64,000 bases of DNA, from positions 109,645-173,644 of the forward strand of contig NZ_KB893650.1 in assembly GCF_000374105.1 (NCBI RefSeq), written 5' to 3'. The notes under the pieces are model-generated. The model made no database searches, was not told the origin of the DNA, and worked only from the letters and a program-made list of their open reading frames with translations. The position numbers and the translations under genes are program-made. Position 1 is the first letter of the stretch. Every line of letters begins with the position of its first letter. Below, piece after piece: positions 55,916 through 64,000 of the stretch. The stretch is from Kangiella aquimarina DSM 16071. Lineage in GTDB: Bacteria > Pseudomonadota > Gammaproteobacteria > Enterobacterales > Kangiellaceae.

Positions 55916-58555
55916 TTGATTAAAAAGATTCTAAAATGGACTGCATGGATCAGCGCCGTTCTGGCGTTACTGTTTGTGATCGCCTACTGGACTTCACCCT
56001 ATTGGGTACCCGGCCAACTAGCCAAGTTTTTTCCCCCTTCAATCAAACTTGAATCACTAGAACTTGAACGTCCCGGGCTAACCCGAACCAAAGTTAAAAA
56101 TCTCACGCTGCAGATTGATGGCGATACCCAACTCTTACTGCAGCTCTCCGACACTGAACTGCATTACTCCCTGTGGCAGCAAGAGCTGCTCTCTGTTTCT
56201 GCTGAAAAAGCAACTATAACTGTCACTTCTGCAAAAAGTTCAAGCACCGACTCTGAATTCCAACTGCCGCAAACTATCACCCTACCTCAATTACCTGTCA
56301 ATCAACTTTCCATTGAGCAGGTGCAATTGAAGGGCATCGCTGCGCAGGACATAGCAATATCCAATATCCAGTTTGAAGGTGATAACGAGCAACTTCAGCT
56401 GACTAGCCATATCAATTGGATGGGCCTGGAAGCAGACATTACTGCGACTGCTGGTCACCATCAACAGCAGCTCAGCTCAATTAATTTAGAGATTCAGCAG
56501 GATTCCAACCAGCTAACGGTTAGTGCCCAGCCAATGGCGCAGTCAGGCTGGCAGTTTGGTCTTAATGGTCAAATCACACAGATTCCGTTTATACAAATTT
56601 ATTCAGCCGATCTGGGAACAATCAACTTTGATTTAACTGGCTCTCTTCAGCAAATTAATGATAAACAGTTTACAGCGCAACTCGCAGAAAATAGTAGATT
56701 GGAATTACCTATCGACTTTAATCGCTCCTGGTTTGAGCAGCAGATAAACAGTTATGCCAAAGAGTATGGTTTAAGCCTTGAGGCTAAGAAACTGGCAAAT
56801 CAGGCAAACTTTACATTAACGGCAGGCAAAGCAACTGATATTCAATTCAACACTAAAACACAAATCCTCGACGTTAATGGTCAGCTTTATATTAACGCCA
56901 AAACTAAAGACATTGAGCTAAGTGTCATCACTGAGTCTATTAACTTTGACCTTACTCAAACGCTTAGCGCTCCAGAGCAGCAGATAAGCTCACAGATAAA
57001 ACTCAATATTAACTTGCCAGCGACACAATATCAGACTGCTGAGAAGACTACGACTTTCCTGACTGACTCAATCAACGCTGCTATTCACAGTTCAGTTAAG
57101 CTGGCTAATGGACACCTTGCTTTTAATACACAACAGCTGCTAGCTAAACTCGGCAAATCTAATCTCAAAAGTTCTAGCTACACTGTTAACATACCCGCAA
57201 ATGACTGGCAAGGCTCAGCTAACTGGTCACTACCACTTGCTGGGACATTGAATAATGAAAATACTAAGCATGAAAATAAACTGAGTCTTCAATTGGCAGC
57301 TCCAATTGATGTGCAGGCCAAGTTAGACAAAGAAACCGTTACATTGTCGCAATTAAAAACACAGGTTGCTCTAAAGAATAACAATCTACAGGCCAGTTAC
57401 ACTGCAAAACAATTATCCCTGTACGAGCAACCGCTCATACTCTACGAAGTTAAAGGTTCACTAAAACCAGATCCGATCAATGCGGCCATTAATGGTGACT
57501 TGAGTTTCATACAAGCCAGCTATCTTACTGACAATGTTGCAGTTGATTACGTCAGTGGTCAATTTGACTGGAAACTTTTAAAGCAGTCCTTTACCGCCAA
57601 AGGCTCACTGCAGCATTCGCAAAGTACTATTCCGGTTCGTTACGCCTACAACCTTAAATCAGGCACGCATAATCTACAGATTGATCGCTCCAGCCTGCCA
57701 ATGATGACGCTTAAAAGCTGGACGCCATTCTTAAAAGCTTATCCTGCCTTACAGGTTACCGGCGGTGATCTTAATATCAGTAAATTATCAGGCGACCCGC
57801 TAAAGCTGCTTTTTGAAGGTGCCATGAGTATTGATAAATTGAATCTGCTGTATGACAAATTGGCACTAAACAACGCCAGTATTGCAGACAATCTGAGCAG
57901 GCAGTCAGCATTGCAAGGAAGTGTTACAGCTAAGATAGATAGCATAGAGCTGGCCGCTGGTATTGCCATTCGTGACTTGAACTTTAAACTCGACCACACA
58001 GCTACCAACTATCGGTTTAAAGATATCAAAGGCCAGTTGCTAGGTGGCACCATCAGCATTCCACGTTTTGATATGCACAAAACTACGATTGAGCCATTCA
58101 GTTTATTGCTTTCCAATATCAGTTTGCAGCAACTCCTTACCGCGTTGGAAAGTGAAAAACTATCTGTTAGTGGCAACTTCGACATCATTCTGCCACTGAT
58201 TATCATACCGGGTAGTCGTCAAATTACCAATGGTACTTTTATCAGTAAGAAACCAGGTGTTTTAAAATTGAAATCTGAAGGCGGCAAAGAGGCCAACATA
58301 GCCTTCCAGGCGTTGGAAAATTTCCATTATAAAGAGCTTAGCGGCACTATTGATTACAACAGCGAGGGTGATTACATCATTACGCTTTACGCCCTTGGCT
58401 CAAACCCCGAACTTTATAATGGCTTTCCGATCAAGCTGGATCTGACATTGCGCGGAAATCTGCCAAACCTTCTTTATTCAATGCTGGTAACTGGCGATAT
58501 GGCCACGCCGGTCATTGATGATTTAAAACAGAAGCAATTGCTCAAAATTCAGTGA
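55916..58555 (+). CDS. ydbH: YdbH-type AsmA-like intermembrane protein
   Basis: YdbH belongs to the AsmA-like bridge proteins thought to carry phospholipid between the membranes; in E. coli it works with YnbE. The 879-residue protein has one N-terminal membrane helix (ISAVLALLFVIAYW) and a long, mostly beta-stranded periplasmic region, ending with the YdbH-type C terminus (NLLYSMLVTGDMATPVIDDL). The only in-frame start is a TTG at 55916, since a stop lies six codons upstream. It is followed by ynbE and ydbL. Confidence 0.88.
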   Translation: MIKKILKWTAWISAVLALLFVIAYWTSPYWVPGQLAKFFPPSIKLESLELERPGLTRTKVKNLTLQIDGDTQLLLQLSDTELHYSLWQQELLSVSAEKATITVTSAKSSSTDSEFQLPQTITLPQLPVNQLSIEQVQLKGIAAQDIAISNIQFEGDNEQLQLTSHINWMGLEADITATAGHHQQQLSSINLEIQQDSNQLTVSAQPMAQSGWQFGLNGQITQIPFIQIYSADLGTINFDLTGSLQQINDKQFTAQLAENSRLELPIDFNRSWFEQQINSYAKEYGLSLEAKKLANQANFTLTAGKATDIQFNTKTQILDVNGQLYINAKTKDIELSVITESINFDLTQTLSAPEQQISSQIKLNINLPATQYQTAEKTTTFLTDSINAAIHSSVKLANGHLAFNTQQLLAKLGKSNLKSSSYTVNIPANDWQGSANWSLPLAGTLNNENTKHENKLSLQLAAPIDVQAKLDKETVTLSQLKTQVALKNNNLQASYTAKQLSLYEQPLILYEVKGSLKPDPINAAINGDLSFIQASYLTDNVAVDYVSGQFDWKLLKQSFTAKGSLQHSQSTIPVRYAYNLKSGTHNLQIDRSSLPMMTLKSWTPFLKAYPALQVTGGDLNISKLSGDPLKLLFEGAMSIDKLNLLYDKLALNNASIADNLSRQSALQGSVTAKIDSIELAAGIAIRDLNFKLDHTATNYRFKDIKGQLLGGTISIPRFDMHKTTIEPFSLLLSNISLQQLLTALESEKLSVSGNFDIILPLIIIPGSRQITNGTFISKKPGVLKLKSEGGKEANIAFQALENFHYKELSGTIDYNSEGDYIITLYALGSNPELYNGFPIKLDLTLRGNLPNLLYSMLVTGDMATPVIDDLKQKQLLKIQ

Positions 58556-58618
58556 TAATTCATGTTAAGCTCGTACAATAACACTTATCTTCAGTAATAA
58601 TCTGTGTAAGGAAAGAGT

Positions 58619-58813
58619 ATGAAAAGAAGCGGATTACCAGCTCTAGTCTCCGTTGCCAGCCTGTCTATATTGGTATCGGCCTGTACCGTGAAACTCGAAG
58701 CACCAGACAAACCTATCCACATCATTGGTGATTTCACCATTAAACATGAAATTGTGGTCAAGGTTGAACGTGAATTGGATAAAGCCTTGAGTGAAGACTC
58801 AGGGTTATTTTAG
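58619..58813 (+). CDS. ynbE: YnbE-family lipoprotein
   Basis: This 64-residue lipoprotein has Cys22 in VSAC. The mature part VKLEAPDKPIHI and VVKVERELDKAL matches YnbE, the outer-membrane partner of YdbH. It follows ydbH by 63 bases with AAGGAAAGAG upstream and precedes ydbL by 11 bases. Confidence 0.9.
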   Translation: MKRSGLPALVSVASLSILVSACTVKLEAPDKPIHIIGDFTIKHEIVVKVERELDKALSEDSGLF

Positions 58814-58824
58814 GAGAGGCAATT

Positions 58825-59157
58825 ATGAAAAAGCTAAGTTATTCAATAATGGCGCTAATTGTTAGTTTACTATTATCAGCCCAAGCATTGGCGCTGGACA
58901 TTGGTACACTTAAAGACCAAGGCATAGTGGGCGAAATGTCTACAGGCTATGTTGGGATTGTAGTATCTAACCCAAGTCCTCAAATTCGCTCATTTGTTCA
59001 GGACATTAATGACAAACGTCGCACCATTTATGCTCAGGAAGCTCGTAAAGCGAACATAACTTTAGCAGAAGTTGAAGCTATTGCCGCCAAGCGTAATCTT
59101 GATAAGACCCAACGAGGTCACTACATCAATATCAACGGTGCCTGGCGTAAAAAATAA
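58825..59157 (+). CDS. ydbL: YdbL-family (DUF1318) exported protein
   Basis: This 110-residue periplasmic protein has a signal peptide (about 1-23, ALA). It is the third member of the conserved ydbH-ynbE-ydbL operon. Family features are LKDQGIVGEMSTGYVGIV and NDKRRTIYAQEARKANITLAEVE. Its proposed role is to help or modulate the YdbH-YnbE bridge. Confidence 0.9.
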   Translation: MKKLSYSIMALIVSLLLSAQALALDIGTLKDQGIVGEMSTGYVGIVVSNPSPQIRSFVQDINDKRRTIYAQEARKANITLAEVEAIAAKRNLDKTQRGHYININGAWRKK

Positions 59158-59182
59158 CAGGACTGTCTGTTAATTAGTTCTG

Positions 59183-59782
59183 CTAAGCCTTCGGTTGTGT
59201 TGCAACAATCGAAGGCTTTTCTTTATAAGCAACCCACCATTTTTTCAGAATCTCAAACTTGTCCTGCCACTGATATTCCGGATGCCTGAAATCCAGATAG
59301 TCCAGTACAGTGATCAGATTGACATGAATGGCTGAAAAGTCTCTTGGAAGCTCTTCTAATCTTTGCTCAAAATATTCCAACCCACGATCAATACTTTTAA
59401 TAAACCGCTCCTGCCAGAACTCTGAACGCTGCTCCGGTTCACGCATTTTGTCCTGCTGCCAGGCCACAGCCGAGTCCAGCAATCCACGCGTCAGCGAATA
59501 TAAGGTCTTCTGATGCCAGTCATGGCTGATATCTTTGAATAGTTGATTACCAGCTATTGAATCCAGGTACTCACAAATTACCTGGCTGTCAAAAATAGCC
59601 TGTCCCTCATCCGTGATCAGGCATGGAACCTTACATAGCGGATTGGCAGCTATTAACTCTTCTGGATTTTCAAAAGGGTGCTGAAAAACTTCTTTGACCT
59701 CTTCCTGTAAGCCAAGCTCCTGAATAAATATTCTTGCAGTCCGTGCGTACGGTGATGCTGTGGAATAAATTAGTTTCATCAT
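59183..59782 (-). CDS. glutathione S-transferase family protein
   Basis: This 199-residue cytosolic protein has an N-terminal thioredoxin-like GST domain (STASPYARTARIFIQELGL, NPLCKVPCLITDEG, FDSQVICEYLD) and a helical C-terminal domain. The Ser/Tyr near residue 9 would be the thiol-activating site. Two adjacent ATG codons follow GGAGGG; the second (59779) is also possible. The substrate is unknown. Confidence 0.85.
   Translation of the reverse strand: MMKLIYSTASPYARTARIFIQELGLQEEVKEVFQHPFENPEELIAANPLCKVPCLITDEGQAIFDSQVICEYLDSIAGNQLFKDISHDWHQKTLYSLTRGLLDSAVAWQQDKMREPEQRSEFWQERFIKSIDRGLEYFEQRLEELPRDFSAIHVNLITVLDYLDFRHPEYQWQDKFEILKKWWVAYKEKPSIVATQPKA
59185..59224 (+). terminator. ydbL terminator within the GST 3' end
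   Basis: AAGCCTTCG and CGAAGGCTT form a stem with a partly paired loop and a TTTTCTTT tail. It is positioned to end the ydbH-ynbE-ydbL transcript while encoding the last residues of the convergent GST gene. Confidence 0.65.
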
Positions 59783-59798
59783 ACCCTCCTATTGTCAC

Positions 59799-61298
59799 CT
59801 AATTGGCCAAAACGGCTCTGCCATCGGCCCAGTCTCTCAGCACCTGCATTTTCTCGGCCATAACTTTGGATAATGGGCTAGTCGCTGCTATTTCTTTGAG
59901 TAAGGTTTCATCACAAAGGGGGTTATCATCGTAATGCGCAGCATATAACCCTGCAATGATGACCTGTTCAATCTCTGCTCCACTAAACCCTTCGCAAGCT
60001 TTGGCAAGAGCCTCTAAATCAAACTGCTCTGCCTGCTGTTTACGTTTGCTTAGATGGATTCGCATGATCTCCTGACGTGAATCATGATCCGGCAGGTCGA
60101 CAAAGAAGATTTCATCGAGCCGCCCTTTTCGAACCAACTCCGGCGGTAAAGCGGAAATATCGTTGGCAGTTGCGACGATAAAAATCGGCAGTTTATTTTC
60201 CTGCATAAAGGTAAGCATAGTGCCTAGTACTCGCTTTGAAGTCCCGCCATCATTGTCACCGGTTGAAATACCTTTCTCGATTTCATCCAGCCATAGCACG
60301 CAAGGCGCCATCATTTCCGCCAGTTTAAGTGACTCACGCAGGTTATTTTCACTCTCGCCATGCCATTTGCTGTAAAGCGCACCAAAGTCGAGACGCAGTA
60401 GTGGTACTCCCCACATACCGGCAACCGCTTTAGCGGCTAATGATTTACCACCACCCTGCACACCAACCAGCATAATGCCTTTCGGTTTATCAAGGCCTAA
60501 ATCGCGGTCATCGAGGAATATCTTTCGGCGCCGCTCAAGCCAGTTTTTGAGTACCTGCATACCACCGACATCGGCAAAATGGGCCGTTTCATATTCATAA
60601 TGAACCGCACCGTTTACATCCAGCAACTCATAACGCGCACGGTTCACTTTATCCATTTCACAATCGGTGATGGCCCCATCGTCATAAATCAGGTTTCGGA
60701 TAATCTGTTGTGCATCGCTCAAGGTTAGCCCGGTAAGATTTTGTACCAGTCGCTGCATAGTAGTCTTATCAGTTCTTACTTTTTGTCCCTGATTACCAAG
60801 CGCCCAGCGGGTGGCTTCGGCATGAATTAACTTTTCAAGTTCAGCATGGCTAGGTAGTCGTAGCTCAAACTTAGCTGAGAAGCGTCGAATTTCTTCTGGA
60901 AGTTTTAACTTATGACTGACAAAGATTAATGTCTGGTGATATTTTTGAAACTGTAAAGCGATATCTTTAACCAGTCGCACCTGCTCTGGGTGATGCTCAT
61001 CGAGAAAGGGATGAAAATCATAGAGCACGTAGATTCCTGGGCGCTCCATACGCTTAATATGCTTCAGGCAATCGTCAGGCTTCTGTGTATTATCTAAGGG
61101 CGCAAAATGCGAATCGGTCATTTCCACGCGACGCAAACCTTCCGTCAAATGCCAGCCGAACAACGGCTTTTTGAGTTTTATCGCGACCTTGGTCAATAGC
61201 TCTGTAACACGGCTCTCTTCATGTGACTCAATGACGATGATGGGGTTTTTCGATTCAATCAGTATAGCCAGATCATTTTTTTCTAAAGTATCACCCAT
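59799..61298 (-). CDS. Ycf46-like AAA ATPase
   Basis: This is a 499-residue cytoplasmic AAA protein. The N-terminal half (1-245) is a degenerate ATPase-like region ([32 protein letters not shown]). The C-terminal half is a canonical AAA module: Walker [17 protein letters not shown], Walker [12 protein letters not shown], sensor [10 protein letters not shown], and arginine-finger region [19 protein letters not shown]. The layout matches the Ycf46 family of cyanobacteria, plastids and marine gammaproteobacteria; its client is unknown. It lies 16 bases upstream of the GST gene on the same strand. Confidence 0.85.
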   Translation of the reverse strand: MGDTLEKNDLAILIESKNPIIVIESHEESRVTELLTKVAIKLKKPLFGWHLTEGLRRVEMTDSHFAPLDNTQKPDDCLKHIKRMERPGIYVLYDFHPFLDEHHPEQVRLVKDIALQFQKYHQTLIFVSHKLKLPEEIRRFSAKFELRLPSHAELEKLIHAEATRWALGNQGQKVRTDKTTMQRLVQNLTGLTLSDAQQIIRNLIYDDGAITDCEMDKVNRARYELLDVNGAVHYEYETAHFADVGGMQVLKNWLERRRKIFLDDRDLGLDKPKGIMLVGVQGGGKSLAAKAVAGMWGVPLLRLDFGALYSKWHGESENNLRESLKLAEMMAPCVLWLDEIEKGISTGDNDGGTSKRVLGTMLTFMQENKLPIFIVATANDISALPPELVRKGRLDEIFFVDLPDHDSRQEIMRIHLSKRKQQAEQFDLEALAKACEGFSGAEIEQVIIAGLYAAHYDDNPLCDETLLKEIAATSPLSKVMAEKMQVLRDWADGRAVLAN

Positions 61299-61409
61299 GA
61301 TTAATAAATTGCCTCTATTTCCTATTCTTGCGGCCAGTGGCCTAGATTAACTTTTATTAGATTTATCGCTACAATAGCTTTTCTTTGAGCAAATAAGTGT
61401 AGCAGATCT

Positions 61410-62048
61410 ATGCGTCAATTCAGCTTTTTTGATCGACTCTGTCTAGTAGCAGACTCAGCGCTAAAAACAACTCGGGGTATTTACGATACCAAGACGAGAC
61501 CTACTCCGGCGCAAGACATTGACGAATCTAAGATGTCCGATCAGGAAAAGCGTCATGCTGCCAGTTTGATGCGCATCAACCATACCGGAGAGGTCTGCGC
61601 TCAGGCCCTATATCAGGGGCAGGCACTTACTGCAAAATTGCCCAATGTTCGTGACAAAATGGAACAGGCGGCACAGGAAGAAGTCGACCATCTGGCCTGG
61701 TGTAGCGAACGTATCCATGAGCTGGGCAGCCGCGAAAGCCTGCTCAACCCTCTCTGGTATGCCAGCTCCTTTACTATAGGCGCTCTGGCCGGTATTGCTG
61801 GTGATAAGTGGAGCCTGGGCTTTGTTGCTGAGACTGAACATCAAGTCTGTCGCCACCTTGACGATCACCTGCAAAAGCTACCTATTCAGGACAGCAAGAG
61901 TCGGGTTATTCTGCAACAGATGCGCGAAGAAGAACTGAAACACGCCACCGTTGCGATTGAGCATGGAGGGGCCGAATTGCCCAAGCCCATAAAAGGCGCC
62001 ATGAGCCTGATGTCCAAAGTGATGACCTCTAGTGTTTACTATGTATAA
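61410..62048 (+). CDS. coq7: 2-nonaprenyl-3-methyl-6-methoxy-1,4-benzoquinol hydroxylase
   Basis: Coq7 is a di-iron hydroxylase in ubiquinone synthesis and replaces the flavin enzyme UbiF in many bacteria. The 212-residue protein has [37 protein letters not shown] and [13 protein letters not shown], which supply the Glu and His iron ligands. Quinone made this way serves the complex I encoded at the left of the window. It is divergent from the AAA gene. Confidence 0.93.
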   Translation: MRQFSFFDRLCLVADSALKTTRGIYDTKTRPTPAQDIDESKMSDQEKRHAASLMRINHTGEVCAQALYQGQALTAKLPNVRDKMEQAAQEEVDHLAWCSERIHELGSRESLLNPLWYASSFTIGALAGIAGDKWSLGFVAETEHQVCRHLDDHLQKLPIQDSKSRVILQQMREEELKHATVAIEHGGAELPKPIKGAMSLMSKVMTSSVYYV

Positions 62049-62158
62049 GCGGATCTGATTATTTATATTTTCTATCAATGAATTGATCTTCATCACTTGG
62101 CACAGCCCTGAGTCAAGAGTAAAATGCAAACAACAATCATTCTCAACAAGGGCTAAAT

Positions 62159-62530
62159 ATGTCACTTCGCAAAACCATCTCAGCAATTATTCTTGCTGCA
62201 GCAACAGTATCAGTTGTCCACGCAACCGACGTCCGACATTTTAAGGGCGAAAAGCCAGAAACCATGGCCGAAGCCATTGCGATAATAGAGAAGTACAATA
62301 CCCAGCTTGAAGGGCGTATCAAATACGAACTCACCCCTTACACAATGGCTGAAATACATCAGATGTCTTACAGCTTGGAAAATGCACTACAGTTCATTGA
62401 ACAGCACTTAGACCAAACCCAGGAAAACTTGGAGAAAGTACACATCGCCTCTGAAACCAATGACCCAGAGACTGTGCAGCAAAAGGGTAAAGAATATCTG
62501 CAAGGCACAAAGGATTTGATAGGTAAATAA
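62159..62530 (+). CDS. small exported helical protein (DUF6746-like)
   Basis: This 123-residue protein has a signal peptide (about 1-22, VVHA). The mature part is helical and charged (PETMAEAIAIIEKYNTQLEG, MAEIHQMSYSLENALQFIE), consistent with the DUF6746 group of short periplasmic proteins. It has no cysteines in the mature part. Function is unknown. AAGGGC lies before the ATG and a bidirectional terminator after the stop. Confidence 0.75.
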   Translation: MSLRKTISAIILAAATVSVVHATDVRHFKGEKPETMAEAIAIIEKYNTQLEGRIKYELTPYTMAEIHQMSYSLENALQFIEQHLDQTQENLEKVHIASETNDPETVQQKGKEYLQGTKDLIGK

Positions 62531-62546
62531 TTTGCTCCTACTTAAC

Positions 62547-62578
62547 AAAAAAAGGTAGCCAATTGGCTACCTTTTTTT
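62547..62578. terminator. bidirectional intrinsic terminator
   Basis: AAAAAAAGGTAGCC, loop AATT and GGCTACCTTTTTTT form a perfect 14-bp stem between two convergent genes. Confidence 0.9.
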
Positions 62579-62585
62579 ACTTGCC

Positions 62586-64000
62586 TTATCTACGATAATA
62601 ACCAAATCTTATCATCATTATCATTGTAAGCATTAGCAACAGTAGCCAGTTTGTAGAGCCACCACCACCTGAGCCACCATCGCCAGAACCATTATCTGGC
62701 GTACCAGAGCTCACGTTCTTAAGAATAATTTCAACTTCATCTTGTGCGGTGTTTCCTACAGCGTCTTGGACAGTTAATCTAACGGTAACACTTGTATCTT
62801 GATTGATACTGGGCACTGAGAATTCAGTCAAAGCAGCAGTTTGATTTACGATGGACACATTTTGACCTGACACAACTTCCCAATAGAAAGTAAGATCATC
62901 ACTTTCAGGATCTGATGATTGAGTTGCATCCAGTTGAACAACTTGTCCCTCATTAGCTTGTGCAGGCGCGTTTATGACTGCATTCGGGCCTGTATTTGGA
63001 AGCACAGTTACCTTTTGAGTTGTCGAGTCTTTATCGTAACCATCATCAACAACCTCAAGTTGCAATTCGATTGTGGTCGAAGTTTCAACTGTTGGTGCAA
63101 TAAAACTGGCTTTCCCTGACTCAGGACTATTGATTTCAACACTGGGTCCAGATATTACAGACCAGATATATTCAATTATGTTGCCGTCAATATCCTCGGT
63201 AACAGTTCCATCCAGCTCAACGACATGACCACTGTAAACCGTGCTACTGGTAATACTTACTTTTGCTACCGGAGCGATATTGACGTTCATGGAGAACGGC
63301 TCACAACCAATGGTATAGTGGCACGCCTGCATAAATAACCATTTACCATGGCCTCTCGCGATAGGATAGTCACCATTATTATTATCGCTAATAAAATTGA
63401 ATTCCTGTGCAGGATTTAAGTATGTTAGTTCCCCACTCTTATCTAACGCAACAAGATCATGGTAGAGTGGATAACCACTGATAACTTGTAATATTGTATA
63501 GTCGCCCAACTCCACTAATGAGCTTATTGACTGGAAGTTACTTTTCAACGAATTCATAAGGGTGACGTTAGAGCCATCAAATGAATATATTTTAGCCCCA
63601 CCCGACCCGGGCAAAATAATCCAGTCTTTGCCTTGCTCTTTGTCATTATTGCCTAACCAAAAATTATATGCAGAGGGTAAGAATGTATTAACAATCTCTC
63701 CATCTGCATATACATACAAAGTATAACTTTCTTGTTGTGAAGCTGCCGCTTTGAAGTATAGCTTGTTATTTAGAGCCTGACCTCCACTACTTATGTTGTA
63801 AAAGTCATCTGATACAAGCTCAATAACACCACTCTGCAAACTCCAAAGCTTACTAGCTGACTCAACTGTTGGAGGGGTAATTATAGCTATCTCATTACCT
63901 AGCTCATAAACTTTAACGCTCCAACAACCATCTACAGAAAGCTCCGATGTATCAACTTGAGATATTCCACTTTCTTCTGAATAGCTAGTTAAGGTAAAGT
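62586..64000 (-). CDS. surface protein with PKD-like repeats and GlyGly-CTERM tail (5' partial)
   Basis: The frame stays open to the right edge of the window, so the N terminus is missing; at least 471 residues are visible. The first part resembles a propeller-like region (LYFKAAASQQESYTLYVY, WFLMQ-type strands). Two PKD/cadherin-like repeats follow (DGTVTEDIDGNIIEYIWSV; LDATQSSDPESDDLTFYWEV). The protein ends with a Gly/Ser linker, a hydrophobic helix NWLLLLMLTMIMM and a basic end GYYRR. That end matches the GlyGly-CTERM pattern processed by rhombosortase, which implies cell-surface sorting. Ligand unknown. Confidence 0.75.
   Translation of the reverse strand, partial: FTLTSYSEESGISQVDTSELSVDGCWSVKVYELGNEIAIITPPTVESASKLWSLQSGVIELVSDDFYNISSGGQALNNKLYFKAAASQQESYTLYVYADGEIVNTFLPSAYNFWLGNNDKEQGKDWIILPGSGGAKIYSFDGSNVTLMNSLKSNFQSISSLVELGDYTILQVISGYPLYHDLVALDKSGELTYLNPAQEFNFISDNNNGDYPIARGHGKWLFMQACHYTIGCEPFSMNVNIAPVAKVSITSSTVYSGHVVELDGTVTEDIDGNIIEYIWSVISGPSVEINSPESGKASFIAPTVETSTTIELQLEVVDDGYDKDSTTQKVTVLPNTGPNAVINAPAQANEGQVVQLDATQSSDPESDDLTFYWEVVSGQNVSIVNQTAALTEFSVPSINQDTSVTVRLTVQDAVGNTAQDEVEIILKNVSSGTPDNGSGDGGSGGGGSTNWLLLLMLTMIMMIRFGYYRR

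Overview
The window is chromosomal DNA of an aerobic, probably marine gammaproteobacterium. Gene content and order suggest a Kangiella-like organism. This is an inference from memory of related genomes; a 16S or core-gene comparison would settle it. The window is densely packed core genome: no prophage, transposase, CRISPR array or rRNA operon was seen. The accessory signal is in a few small cassettes and in the regulatory DNA.

Layout. 1-506: an intact tRNA-fMet flanked by decayed partial copies. 507-15103 (minus strand): the complete 14-gene nuo operon (nuoA to nuoN) for NADH:quinone oxidoreductase. 15334-19557: three tandem HD-GYP proteins, candidate cyclic-di-GMP phosphodiesterases. 19640-22293: a YheT-type hydrolase, a Gly/Glu-repeat exported protein of unknown function and a PiuC/YbiX-type dioxygenase. 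22364-26600 (minus): an aa3-type cytochrome c oxidase operon (coxB-coxA-ctaG-coxC) with a perfect FNR/Anr box upstream. 26797-30004 (minus): a VWA lipoprotein, an ECF sigma factor and its presumed anti-sigma factor; the first and last both carry a TonB-box-like peptide. 30137-33610: a thioesterase, a PstS-OmpA fusion behind a Pho box, an unknown gene and a beta-carbonic anhydrase. 33899-35877 (minus): groES-groEL with a sigma32-type promoter overlapping a CIRCE operator. 36038-36983: fxsA and cutA. 37206-42305: a redox cassette of TlpA-like thioredoxin, DUF4266 lipoprotein, DUF3570 outer-membrane protein, ApbE flavin transferase and DsbD. 42306-45306: repeat DNA, an AT-rich orphan gene, an EamA exporter and an orphan response regulator. 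45701-48006: aroQ-accB-accC. 48068-49430: a muramidase-fold protein overlapping a lipoprotein gene. 49599-55823: prmA, a zinc-ribbon membrane protein, dusB-fis and purH-purD. 55916-59157: ydbH-ynbE-ydbL. 59183-64000: a GST, a Ycf46-like AAA protein, coq7, a small exported protein and the 3' part of a gene for a cell-surface protein with a GlyGly-CTERM-like tail.

How the parts work together. Complex I, cytochrome oxidase and Coq7 (ubiquinone synthesis) form an aerobic respiratory backbone. Short regulatory sites connect it to oxygen (FNR box), phosphate (Pho box), heat (CIRCE plus sigma32) and possibly iron (weak Fur-like site).

The best candidates for undescribed biology are two. The first is the TlpA/DUF4266/DUF3570/ApbE/DsbD cassette: the DUF3570 barrel carries a DxxTGAS sequence resembling the ApbE flavinylation site. 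The second is the sigma/anti-sigma/VWA operon, in which an IVVTGSRI peptide, normally found in TonB-dependent receptors, occurs in two proteins that are not receptors.
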